A stretch of DNA of 64,000 bases from positions 1 through 64,000 of the forward strand of contig CACNNQ010000003.1 in assembly GCA_902621855.1 (NCBI GenBank). The letters run 5' to 3'. Within the stretch, counting starts at the first letter, position 1. Each line of letters starts with the position of its first letter. Made by a program: the position numbers and the translations under genes. The notes under the pieces are model-generated. The model had not been told where the DNA came from. It was given only the letters and a program-made list of their open reading frames with translations, and did no database searches. Below, piece after piece: positions 1 to 8,930 of the stretch. The DNA comes from an uncultured Alphaproteobacteria bacterium (lineage in GTDB: Bacteria; Pseudomonadota; Alphaproteobacteria; HIMB59; GCA-002718135).

Positions 1-1
1 C

Positions 2-2527
2 AAAGTTGTCTCCGCTCTGACAAGAAGAATTGCTGATGGAGACATGATACACATTGAAGATATTCAAGATCAGGTTGAATTAGCTCTTATGAGGGATGAG
101 CACCATAAAGTTGCTAGGGCATATGTTTTATATAGGGAGCAAAGAGCAGCTTCGAGATATCACACAAAAAAACTAAAAGAACAAGTTGGAGAAAAAGCTT
201 CTTCAATGATGGTAACTAAAAGAGATGGAAGTAAAGAACCAATTTCACTGGATAAAATTACAAATAGAGTTTCTGTTCTATCTACAGGTTTAAATATTGA
301 CCCAATAGTCGTTGTTCAAAAAGCTGTTCCAGGATTGTATAGTGATATTAGTTCTATCGAAATTGATACTTATCTTGCTGAAACAGCTGCAGCTTTAACC
401 GTAGAACATCCAGATTATTCTTATCTAGCTGCAAGGATAAAAGTAAATTCTCTTCATAAAGAGACGCCAGGTTTCATAATTGCAACAAAAAATTTATACG
501 ACGATGGATTGTTAAGAGAAGATTATTATAAAAAGGTGATAGAGAATGCAGATTTAATAGAGTCCATAATTGACTACGACAAAGATTATACTTTTGATTA
601 TTTTGCTCTCACAACACTAATAAGAGCATATTTATTAAAGTTTGATAATAAAACAATTGAAAGACCTCAAGACCTTTGGATGAGAGTAACTTTAACGGTT
701 ACTGGTAATGAGTTTAATTTAGATAAAATAAAAGAAACTTATAAAAGTTTATCAACTGGTATGTATACACATGCTACTCCAACATTGTTTAATAGTGGAT
801 TAAAAATGCAGCAATTATCTTCGTGCTTTTTAATAGGTATGGAGGATGACTCCATAGAAGGCATTTTTAATACTATAAAAGATTGTGCCCTAATATCTAA
901 AACAGCTGGTGGTATTGGAATGCATGCTCACAATATCAGAGGTAGTGGAAGTAGAATAAAATCAACAAATGGAAAATCTAATGGCCTTATTCCATTTTTA
1001 AAAATTTTTAATGAAACTGCTAAATCAGTTGATCAAGGTGGAGGTAAAAGAAAAGGATCTTTTGCGGTTTACTTAGAACCCTGGCACGCCGACATTGAGA
1101 AGTTTCTAGAACTTAGAAAAAATACAGGTGCTGAAGAATTTAGGGCTAGAGATTTATTTTATGCTTTATGGATACCAGACTTATTTATGCAAAGAGTAGA
1201 AAATGATGAAGAATGGACACTTATGAGCGAACATGAATGCCCAGGTCTTTCAGATGTGTATGGTGATGAGTTCGAAAAACTTTACACTAAATATGAAAAT
1301 GAAATAAAGCATTTAGAAAAAATTAAAGCAAGAGATTTAATGTCTAAAATTATAGAAGCGCAGATAGAGACAGGACAACCTTATATGCTTTATAAGGATT
1401 CTATTAATAATAAGTCTAACCAAAAAAATATTGGTGTGATCAAATCTTCAAATCTCTGTGCAGAAATAGTTGAGTACTCTGATAAGAATGAGACATCTGT
1501 ATGTAACTTGGCTTCCATAGCTCTGCCAAAATTTGTAAAAAAATCAGATAAAAAATTAATATATGACTACGATGCTCTTTACGAAACTGCAAAATTAGCC
1601 ACAAAAAACTTAGATGAAGTAATTGATATTAATTTTTATCCAACTGATAAAACAGAAAGATCTAATAATAAACATAGGCCTATAGGTTTAGGGATACAGG
1701 GACTTGCAGATGTCTACTTTATGTTGGGAATAGCTTATGAATCTGAGGAGGCCAAAAATATAAATAAATTAATTTTTGAAACAATTTACTTTGGAGCTTT
1801 AGAAGCTTCATGCGAGTTAGCAAAAGAAAAAGGAGCTTACGAAACATTTAAAAATTCACCAATTTCTGAAGGTAAGTTTCAATTTGATCTGTGGAATGTT
1901 AACCCTTCTTCAAAGTGGGATTGGAATTCACTTAGGACTAAAATTAAAGAGTACGGCGTAAGAAACTCTCTAACCACAGCTTGTATGCCAACTGCGTCAA
2001 CAGGAATTATATTAGGTAATACTGAAACATTCCAAATACAAACCTCTAATATATATAAAAGACAAACACTGTCAGGTGAATTCTTGCTCGTAAATAGATA
2101 TTTAGTTAATGAACTTTCTCAAAGAGGATTATGGAATAAAGAAATGAGAGATAAAATAATCTTAGAAAATGGATCGGTTCAAAACATAAATGAAATTCCA
2201 ACTGAACTAAAAGAAACTTATAAAACAGTTTGGGAAGTATCACAAAAGACTGTCATAGATATGTCTGCAGATAGGGCTCCATTTATTGATCAAACCCAAT
2301 CAATGAATCTTTGGCTTTCTACACCCACATTTGGAAAAGTTAATTCAATGCATATGTATGCATGGAAAAAAGGTCTTAAAACAGGAATGTATTATTTAAG
2401 AAGTAGATCAGCAGTTGATGCTGTAAAAGTTACAGTTTCATCAGAAAAAGCAGCAAAAGATGCTTATATAAATACTGCTATAAAACAAAACAATGAACCA
2501 GAAGATTGCGAAACTTGCAGTGCATAA
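2..2527 (+). CDS. nrdA: Ribonucleoside-diphosphate reductase class Ia, alpha subunit (5' truncated by window)
   Basis: This is the catalytic subunit that reduces ribonucleoside diphosphates to deoxyribonucleotides. The frame is open from base 2, so the gene begins outside the window and the ATG at 44 is internal. The first residues are the end of an ATP-cone, and a second ATP-cone-like region follows at about residues 65-150 of the visible protein. The active-site cysteines are recognisable: SSCFLIG, NLCAEI (the N-x-C-x-E motif) and SVCNLAS. The C-terminal shuttle pair is the final CETC. It lies 15 bases upstream of nrdB and forms an operon with nrdB and a glutaredoxin that can recycle it. 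The assignment is secure. Confidence 0.97.
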   Translation, partial: KVVSALTRRIADGDMIHIEDIQDQVELALMRDEHHKVARAYVLYREQRAASRYHTKKLKEQVGEKASSMMVTKRDGSKEPISLDKITNRVSVLSTGLNIDPIVVVQKAVPGLYSDISSIEIDTYLAETAAALTVEHPDYSYLAARIKVNSLHKETPGFIIATKNLYDDGLLREDYYKKVIENADLIESIIDYDKDYTFDYFALTTLIRAYLLKFDNKTIERPQDLWMRVTLTVTGNEFNLDKIKETYKSLSTGMYTHATPTLFNSGLKMQQLSSCFLIGMEDDSIEGIFNTIKDCALISKTAGGIGMHAHNIRGSGSRIKSTNGKSNGLIPFLKIFNETAKSVDQGGGKRKGSFAVYLEPWHADIEKFLELRKNTGAEEFRARDLFYALWIPDLFMQRVENDEEWTLMSEHECPGLSDVYGDEFEKLYTKYENEIKHLEKIKARDLMSKIIEAQIETGQPYMLYKDSINNKSNQKNIGVIKSSNLCAEIVEYSDKNETSVCNLASIALPKFVKKSDKKLIYDYDALYETAKLATKNLDEVIDINFYPTDKTERSNNKHRPIGLGIQGLADVYFMLGIAYESEEAKNINKLIFETIYFGALEASCELAKEKGAYETFKNSPISEGKFQFDLWNVNPSSKWDWNSLRTKIKEYGVRNSLTTACMPTASTGIILGNTETFQIQTSNIYKRQTLSGEFLLVNRYLVNELSQRGLWNKEMRDKIILENGSVQNINEIPTELKETYKTVWEVSQKTVIDMSADRAPFIDQTQSMNLWLSTPTFGKVNSMHMYAWKKGLKTGMYYLRSRSAVDAVKVTVSSEKAAKDAYINTAIKQNNEPEDCETCSA

Positions 2528-2542
2528 AAAAGGAGTAATAAA

Positions 2543-3532
2543 ATGATATCAAAAGGCGTTAAATCAATATTTCCAATAAAAAACCAAGAAATTTGGGATA
2601 GATATAAACAACATATTCAAGCCTTTTGGACAACAGAGGAAGTATCTTTACAAGATGATTTAAGAGATCTTGAAACCTTAAATAACGGTGAAAAGCACTT
2701 TATAAAACATGTACTCGCTTATTTTGCTAACTCTGAAGCAATGATTAATGAAAACTTAGCAAGTAGGTTCTATAAAGAAATACTAATTCCTGAAGCAAGA
2801 TGCTTTATCTCAATGCAAATGTTGAATGAATCGATTCATGCAGAAATGTACGGTCTTCAAATAGAAGCTTATGTAAAAGATACAAAAGAAAAAGATATGC
2901 TTTTTGATGCAATTCAAAATGTACCATGCATTAACCATAAAGCACAATGGGTATCGAAATGGCTTAATGGTGATCAAAACCTCCTAACAAGATTAATAGG
3001 TTTTGGACTGGTTGAGGGTTTGTTTTTTGCAGGTTCTTTCTGTGCCATATATTATTTTAGAAAAAGGGGTCTATTACCTGGTTTAGCTCTATCAAACGAT
3101 TGGATTGCAAGAGACGAAGGAATGCACTTTAGCTTCTCATCATTAATGTTTAGGACTTTAAGAGACAAGTTTAATAATAAAACATTAACCGATGCAGATA
3201 TTAGTGATTTATCTTTGATCCCTTCAGACGTACCCCAATCACAATTTGAAGAAATTGTTAGAGAAGCAGTAGCATTCGAAAAAGAATTTGTTAGAGATGC
3301 TTTACCAGTTGATTTGATTGGTATGAATAAAGACTTAATGTGTCAGTATATTGAAGCAGTTGCTGATAGAATTGCAGATTTATTTGAATTTGACAGAGTC
3401 TTTAAAACGGAAAATCCTTTTGATTTTATGAGAGCTTTAGATGTTCAAAACGTTACAAACTTTTTTGAAAAAAGAGTATCTGAATATCAAAGACCTACAG
3501 ATAGGGCTTTAAGTTTTGATGAAGCATTTTAA
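2543..3532 (+). CDS. nrdB: Ribonucleoside-diphosphate reductase class Ia, beta subunit
   Basis: This is the radical-generating diiron partner of NrdA, with 329 residues as usual for the family. Metal ligands appear as E and H in NESIHAEMY, E in VEGLFFAGSF, and E and H in RDEGMHFSF. The tyrosine three residues after the ligand His in IHAEMY matches the radical tyrosine (Tyr122 of the E. coli protein), so this is a tyrosyl-radical type rather than a Tyr-less variant. A purine-rich AAAAAGGAG sequence precedes the ATG. The stop codon overlaps the start of the glutaredoxin gene, which indicates translational coupling. Confidence 0.97.
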   Translation: MISKGVKSIFPIKNQEIWDRYKQHIQAFWTTEEVSLQDDLRDLETLNNGEKHFIKHVLAYFANSEAMINENLASRFYKEILIPEARCFISMQMLNESIHAEMYGLQIEAYVKDTKEKDMLFDAIQNVPCINHKAQWVSKWLNGDQNLLTRLIGFGLVEGLFFAGSFCAIYYFRKRGLLPGLALSNDWIARDEGMHFSFSSLMFRTLRDKFNNKTLTDADISDLSLIPSDVPQSQFEEIVREAVAFEKEFVRDALPVDLIGMNKDLMCQYIEAVADRIADLFEFDRVFKTENPFDFMRALDVQNVTNFFEKRVSEYQRPTDRALSFDEAF

Positions 3533-3771
3533 TGGAAGCAGAAATATATTCTAAAACTAATTGTGGATACTGTGATAGAGCTAAACTACGACTAGCTAAA
3601 TATAATCCAAAAATTTATATGCTTGATACAGATTATACGAGAGAAGATTTTTTTGAAAAGTTTCCGAATGCCAAAACTTTTCCTCAAATAATTTTAAATG
3701 GTGAAAAAATTGGAGGGTATCATGAGCTTGAAAAATGGTTTGAAATGAATACCTTTGATGAAGAATTTTAA
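3532..3771 (+). CDS. Glutaredoxin, probable NrdAB reductant
   Basis: This is a small thiol-disulfide oxidoreductase of 79 residues. The redox motif CGYC lies near residue 11, and the glutathione-binding region TFPQIILNGEKIGGY follows with its cis-proline. Its ATG shares a base with the nrdB TAA stop, so it is coupled to nrdB and is the likely electron donor for the reductase, together with glutathione. It could be called grxC or nrdC; sequence alone does not decide. Its 3' end is antisense to the long tail of the ArfA-like ORF on the other strand. Confidence 0.9.
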   Translation: MEAEIYSKTNCGYCDRAKLRLAKYNPKIYMLDTDYTREDFFEKFPNAKTFPQIILNGEKIGGYHELEKWFEMNTFDEEF

Positions 3772-3895
3772 ATAATCTTTTTTTTCCTTTTCTTGTGTAT
3801 GTTTTTTTACTTTTAACAATTCTTTGTTTGTACTTAGGCATTTTTAAATCTTGAGCATAGGGATTGCGTTTCTTAATTTTTTTTTTAATTTCCAT
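3596..3895 (-). CDS. Probable ArfA-like alternative ribosome-rescue factor; conserved part is only about the first 40 codons
   Basis: The first 40 codons encode a very basic peptide whose spacing resembles ArfA: an A-x2-L-x2-P-x-[YF]-x2-R-[IV] core (NPYAQDLKMPKYKQRIV), then KSKKTYTRKGKKR, much like the KNKKGKGSYMRKGKHG tail of E. coli ArfA. ArfA recruits RF2 to ribosomes stalled on mRNAs lacking a stop. The conserved part ends exactly where the ORF becomes antisense to the glutaredoxin gene; no in-frame stop occurs for a further 57 codons. The ATG is 10 bases after the polA stop, so it is probably cotranscribed with polA. In E. coli the arfA message is itself nonstop, which would fit this layout. 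The motif match is by eye and a chance basic ORF is possible. Confidence 0.5.
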   Translation of the reverse strand: MEIKKKIKKRNPYAQDLKMPKYKQRIVKSKKTYTRKGKKRLFKILHQRYSFQTIFQAHDTLQFFHHLKLFEEKFWHSETFQKNLLSYNLYQAYKFLDYI

Positions 3896-3905
3896 AAACT
3901 ATGGT

Positions 3906-6647
3906 TTAATGTGCCTGTCCCCAATGATCACCAGAACCGAAATCAACAGTGAGTGGAACTGAAAAATCTTTATATTTTAAATGTACTGACTCCATAATTG
4001 TTTTTACATTACTAACTAAATTTTCATATTTTTTACTTTCGACTTCAAAAATTAGTTCATCATGTACTTGTAAAAGCATTTTAGCCTCAATATTTTTAAG
4101 TTTTATTTCCTTATGAATTTCAATCATGGCTAACTTAATAATATCTGCTGCACTGCCTTGAATTGGTGCATTAATAGCTTGTCTTTCTGCAAAACCTCTA
4201 ACAGCAAAATTCTTATCAGCAATTCCCTTAATATTAATTTTTCTTTTAAAAATTGTTTCAACGTATTGATTTGTTTTTGCAAAATCAATTTGATGGTCCA
4301 TATATTTTTTAATTTTTGGATATTTAATAAAATATTCATTAATATAATCTTTTGCTTCTATGTTAGAAATATTAAGTTGTTTAGCTAAACCATATGGGCT
4401 AATTCCATATAGAATACCAAAGTTAATTGCTTTTGCTTTTCTTCTATAGTCATTGTTTATTTGACTATCTTTTAAATTGAATATTTCTTTAGCGGTTGAT
4501 GCGTGAATATCTTCATTGTTTTTAAAAGCTTTAATGAAATTGCTATCACTAGAAATTTCTGCAGCTAATCTAAGCTCTATTTGAGAATAATCAAAACTGA
4601 CTAACTTTTTCCCTTTTCCACTAACAAAAGCTGTTCTTATTTTTTTTCCATTTTCAGTTCTAATTGGGATATTTTGAAGGTTTGGGTCTGTAGAGCTTAA
4701 TCGACCTGTTAATGTATTAGCTAAACCAAATGATGTATGAACTCTACTTTTACCATCAGTTAATCTAAATAAAGCATCTGTATAAGTCGACTTAAGTTTT
4801 GTTAATTCCCTCCAATCAAGAACGAGTTGTGCAATTTCAAATCCATCTGAGGCTAAATTATTTAAAGTTGAAGAGTCAGTGGAATATGTGCCTGATTTTG
4901 TTTTTTTACCACCAGGTATTTTAAGATTAACAAATAATATCTCTCCTAGTTGTTTAGGTGAACCAATATTGAACTCTTCATTTGAAAGTTTATAAATATT
5001 TTGTTCAATTTTTTTACTTTCATTTTCAAATTCATTACTTAGACTTGTTAGAAACTTTTTATTTACCTCTATGCCATTTGCTTCAATTGAAGATAATACC
5101 TCTACAAGAGGCAAATCGATGTTTTGATAAACAAAATTTGCCTTTTCTTTTATTAAACGAGGATAAAGATTTTGAAAAAGTCTGAATGTTAATAAAGAAT
5201 CTTCAGCAGCATAATTAATTGCGTTATCAATAGTTACTTTATCAAAAGTAATTTCATTTTTTCCTGTCCCAACAACTTCTTTATATTTAATTGTTGTATG
5301 ATTTAAGTGATTAAATGAGAGATCGTCTAAATTATGCTTATAAATCCCATTATCAATGGAATAGGAAATTAACATTGTATCTGCAATTGAATTAAACTTT
5401 ACACCATACTTATTCAAAATTCTAATATCATATTTAATGTTTTGGCCAATTTTTAAGATTGATTCATTTTTACAAATTTTTTTAATGTGATTAATTACAT
5501 AATTTTCCTCTAACTGATTATCAATTTTTTTTGAGCCATCTAAAGTGATATGATTTATAGGGATATAATAAGAAATATTTTCACTATAGCATATTGATAT
5601 ACCAACTAATTTAGCTTTTTCTATATTGAGTGAGTTAGTTTCAGTATCAATAGCACAAATACCTTGTTTTTCAATTTCGTTTAAAATCTTTTCAAAATTT
5701 TTCTTTGAATTAATTAAATGGTACTTTGGTTCTGTTTCATTTTTTTGGATAATTTTATGATTATCGCTAGATATAAAAGAATTAGATTTTAGTCTTTCTG
5801 ATGTTGACCTAAAACCTTGATCATTAAGAAATTTAAAGATAAGATTAGTTTCTTTTTTTAATTCTTTGTAAGTTCTTATTTTGTTAATATTCTCAGAAAT
5901 TTTGACATCATTTTTTAGAGTTACTAGCTTAAGACTCATTCGAATATCACTTTCTGCATCTCTTAATATATTTCTTCTTTTTTCCTGTTTAATTTTTTCA
6001 AGATTATTTAGTAAACTTTCAATATCGCCGAAATCATTTATTAATTGAGATGCAGTTTTGGGACCAATACCAGGAGCGCCTGGAATGTTATCTACTTTAT
6101 CACCTGTTAGAGCTTGAATAAAAATAACCTTATCTGGTTTCACTCCAAATTTTTCCTCAACATCCTTTATTTCTATTTTTTTGTTTTTTATTGGATCAAG
6201 CATAGTTACCTTTTTGCTAACAAGCTGCATTAAGTCTTTATCTGAAGAAACTATAATAGTTTCAATTTCATCTTTTTCTGCTAAATTTACATAAGTGGCA
6301 ATTAAATCGTCAGCTTCATATCCTTCTATTTCTAATTGAGGTATATTAAAGCTTTTTACGCAATCTCTAATTAGTGGAAATTGCGGTATTAAATCATCAG
6401 GAGCTTGTCCTCTATTGGCTTTATATTCTGGATAAATAGAATTTCTAAAATTTTTCCTTGCAGCATCAAATATTACAATCATTTTATCATCACTGTAATC
6501 TTCAATTAATTTTACAAGCATATTAGTGAATCCAAAAACTGCATTAATAGGGGTGCCATCGGCTCGATTCATGGGTGGAAGACCATAATAAGCTCTAAAA
6601 ATATAGGCTGAACCATCAACTAATATCAATCTGCTCTTTTTATTCAT
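3906..6647 (-). CDS. polA: DNA polymerase I
   Basis: This is a full-length repair and Okazaki-fragment polymerase of 913 residues. The N-terminal 5' nuclease covers about residues 1-290 (LVDGSAYIFRAYYG; metal-binding EGYEADDLIA). The proofreading domain at about 320-500 looks active: exo I is AIDTETNSL, exo II contains NIKYDIRIL and exo III is YAAEDSLLTF. The polymerase domain from about 510 onward shows motif A (SFDYSQIELRLAAE), motif B (RRKAKAINFGILYG) and motif C (QVHDELIFE). Unlike polA of several streamlined lineages, no exonuclease motif is missing. The ArfA-like ORF follows after 10 bases. Confidence 0.97.
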   Translation of the reverse strand: MNKKSRLILVDGSAYIFRAYYGLPPMNRADGTPINAVFGFTNMLVKLIEDYSDDKMIVIFDAARKNFRNSIYPEYKANRGQAPDDLIPQFPLIRDCVKSFNIPQLEIEGYEADDLIATYVNLAEKDEIETIIVSSDKDLMQLVSKKVTMLDPIKNKKIEIKDVEEKFGVKPDKVIFIQALTGDKVDNIPGAPGIGPKTASQLINDFGDIESLLNNLEKIKQEKRRNILRDAESDIRMSLKLVTLKNDVKISENINKIRTYKELKKETNLIFKFLNDQGFRSTSERLKSNSFISSDNHKIIQKNETEPKYHLINSKKNFEKILNEIEKQGICAIDTETNSLNIEKAKLVGISICYSENISYYIPINHITLDGSKKIDNQLEENYVINHIKKICKNESILKIGQNIKYDIRILNKYGVKFNSIADTMLISYSIDNGIYKHNLDDLSFNHLNHTTIKYKEVVGTGKNEITFDKVTIDNAINYAAEDSLLTFRLFQNLYPRLIKEKANFVYQNIDLPLVEVLSSIEANGIEVNKKFLTSLSNEFENESKKIEQNIYKLSNEEFNIGSPKQLGEILFVNLKIPGGKKTKSGTYSTDSSTLNNLASDGFEIAQLVLDWRELTKLKSTYTDALFRLTDGKSRVHTSFGLANTLTGRLSSTDPNLQNIPIRTENGKKIRTAFVSGKGKKLVSFDYSQIELRLAAEISSDSNFIKAFKNNEDIHASTAKEIFNLKDSQINNDYRRKAKAINFGILYGISPYGLAKQLNISNIEAKDYINEYFIKYPKIKKYMDHQIDFAKTNQYVETIFKRKINIKGIADKNFAVRGFAERQAINAPIQGSAADIIKLAMIEIHKEIKLKNIEAKMLLQVHDELIFEVESKKYENLVSNVKTIMESVHLKYKDFSVPLTVDFGSGDHWGQAH

Positions 6648-6678
6648 TGTAAATTTAAATATATAAGTTTTTAAATAA

Positions 6679-7605
6679 ATGTCAGATTATAAATATTCAA
6701 TTGAAGCAAAAAATGTAAATAAAATTTTTTACAAAAATTCTAAAGAAATCTGTGCGCTTAAAGATTTCAACATTCAAATACAAAAGGGTACTATTCACGG
6801 ATTATTAGGGCCTAATGGAGCTGGAAAATCAACATTTATAAATATTTTAGGCAGTTTAGTAAAAAAAAACTCAGGTAAAGTTTGTATATGTGGAATAGAC
6901 ATAGATACAAACTCTAAACTAAGTAAATTTAAGATTGGAATTGTACCTCAGGAATTAAACATCGATCCCTTTTTTACACCTGCAGAATTACTAGAACTTC
7001 AAGCTGGATTATATGGTATTCCAAAAAAAAAGAGAAGAACTGAAGAAATACTTGATAATCTAAAATTAAGTGATCAGAGAAATGCCTATGCGCGAACATT
7101 ATCTGGAGGTATGAGAAGACGGTTACTAATAGCAAAGGCTTTGGTACATAGTCCAGAAATGTTAATTCTAGACGAACCAACTGCAGGTGTAGATATTGAT
7201 ATAAGAACATCAGTTTGGAATTATATAAAAGAAATAAATAGTAAAGGAACAACGATATGTTTAACAACCCATTATCTTGAAGAAGCAGAAAATTTGTGTG
7301 ACAGAATTTCAATAATAAACTTTGGAAGAAAAATAATAGAAGATTCTAAAATTAATCTTTTAAATATAATTTCTATAAAAACAGTTTGCTTTATAATAGA
7401 AGGAGATTTTATAATCCCAAATGATTTAGAAGAATTTCAACCAAAAAAAGATGGTAAAAAATTAACTATTACGTATGATAAAAAAACTACAAATTTAAAA
7501 AATATCATTGATATTTTAGCTAAAAGAAAAATAAATTTTCAGGAAATAAATACATACGAAAGTGATTTAGAGGATGTTTTTTTAAAACTTATTAAAAAAA
7601 ATTGA
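6679..7605 (+). CDS. ABC transporter ATP-binding protein (CcmA/YadG type)
   Basis: This is a single ABC ATPase of 308 residues. Walker A is GPNGAGKS, the signature is LSGGMRRR, Walker B is MLILDEPTAG, and the switch His is in TTHYLEE. The ATPase domain fills residues 1-220; the remaining 90 residues resemble the accessory C-terminus of YadG-type exporters. YadG normally works with an ABC-2 permease (YadH), but no permease is adjacent here. The next gene is an O-antigen-ligase-like protein whose ATG overlaps this stop codon (TGATG). Substrate is unknown; export of an envelope component is a reasonable guess from the neighbours. Confidence 0.85.
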   Translation: MSDYKYSIEAKNVNKIFYKNSKEICALKDFNIQIQKGTIHGLLGPNGAGKSTFINILGSLVKKNSGKVCICGIDIDTNSKLSKFKIGIVPQELNIDPFFTPAELLELQAGLYGIPKKKRRTEEILDNLKLSDQRNAYARTLSGGMRRRLLIAKALVHSPEMLILDEPTAGVDIDIRTSVWNYIKEINSKGTTICLTTHYLEEAENLCDRISIINFGRKIIEDSKINLLNIISIKTVCFIIEGDFIIPNDLEEFQPKKDGKKLTITYDKKTTNLKNIIDILAKRKINFQEINTYESDLEDVFLKLIKKN

Positions 7606-8930
7606 TGTTAATCAAGATTAAAAATTACATTACGTATTTGTATTTACTAATACCATTATTTTTAATTACTGGTCCAGCCATACCTGATATTACAATTACA
7701 TTTGGTAGTATTTTTTTTTTATTATGGTTTTACTTCTATGAAAGAAAACACGAATTAATAGAAAAAAATAATTTTTTTTATATAACAATTATTTTTTGGA
7801 TAAGCTTAATATTTGTAAGTTTCTTTGCTATCAATAAAGAAAAGTCATTTCAGGATTCATTAATTTTTATACGAATTCTTCTAATACCTATTTGTTGTTA
7901 TTTTGTTTTTCTTAGCAATTTAAGAATTTTGTACTACTTATCGTTATTTATATCTATTCTAGTCGTTTTGATATCAATAGATAGTATATTTCAATTTTAT
8001 AATTACAGTTCAAAAGAAGGATTTGGAAAAGATATACTTGGTTTTAAATCTAATTGGTACGGAAGATTGACGGGGCCTTTTGGAAAAGAATTAATTCCAG
8101 GATCATATGTTTCAAAATTTGCTCTTATTGGTTATGTTTTCTTTTTATTAAATAATAATTTAAGAAATGTATTTTGGATTCAAATAATTTATTTATCATC
8201 TGTACTAGTAGTTACATTTATTTCTGGAGAAAGAATGGCATTTGCAACCTATTTTCTAGGAATGTTTGTATTGTTAATTTTATTAAAAGAAAATAGAAGA
8301 GTAATATTTTTTTCAATAATTTTAGGTTTAATTACAATTTTTTTTATTTATAAATCTCATCCGTTTTATAATGATTTTAAAGTTATAGAATCTAATGAAT
8401 ATCATCAAGGCCTTAAAATTGAAAAAGATATTCCTTGTGAGAATGATATTGATAAAGTCTGTACAAAAATTATAAATATTCAGCCAAATTTTATTAAAGT
8501 GATTTCAAACTTTAGTTCTTCAGCCTACGGTGAAATTTATCTTTTGGCATTAGAAATGTTCAAAGATAATTTTATCACTGGAATTGGAATAAATAATTAT
8601 AAATTATTATGTGAAACAAATGAATATTATAAAATAAAAATGGTAAATTATGAATGTGCATCTCATCCCCATAATATATATTTACAGTGGTTAACAGAGG
8701 GAGGACTAATAGTATTTTTTGCATTTATTATTTATTTGTTTACTATTGTAAAACTAATAATTTCAAATGTTGGTCTTAGAAAATATAAAATTATTTCATT
8801 AGTTTTAATACTGATTTTGTTTTGGCCAATAATGTCAACAGGTAGTCTGATTAAAAATTGGTATGGAGTCTCTACTTTTTTTATAATTGGTGTTGCATTA
8901 TGTATAAGTAAAATTAAAGAAGATTTTTGA
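7605..8930 (+). CDS. O-antigen ligase / Wzy-like polymerase family membrane protein
   Basis: This is a polytopic membrane protein of 441 residues with about ten hydrophobic segments. A large polar loop lies at about residues 250-325, followed by SHPHNIYLQWLTEGG near residue 355, which is the conserved patch of the Wzy_C/WaaL family. Members transfer or polymerise polysaccharide on the periplasmic face of the inner membrane. I chose the ATG at 7605, which overlaps the ABC ATPase stop, over the TTG one codon upstream. The 3' end overlaps the convergent glycosyltransferase gene by 17 bases. Ligase and polymerase cannot be separated from sequence alone. Confidence 0.75.
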   Translation: MLIKIKNYITYLYLLIPLFLITGPAIPDITITFGSIFFLLWFYFYERKHELIEKNNFFYITIIFWISLIFVSFFAINKEKSFQDSLIFIRILLIPICCYFVFLSNLRILYYLSLFISILVVLISIDSIFQFYNYSSKEGFGKDILGFKSNWYGRLTGPFGKELIPGSYVSKFALIGYVFFLLNNNLRNVFWIQIIYLSSVLVVTFISGERMAFATYFLGMFVLLILLKENRRVIFFSIILGLITIFFIYKSHPFYNDFKVIESNEYHQGLKIEKDIPCENDIDKVCTKIINIQPNFIKVISNFSSSAYGEIYLLALEMFKDNFITGIGINNYKLLCETNEYYKIKMVNYECASHPHNIYLQWLTEGGLIVFFAFIIYLFTIVKLIISNVGLRKYKIISLVLILILFWPIMSTGSLIKNWYGVSTFFIIGVALCISKIKEDF

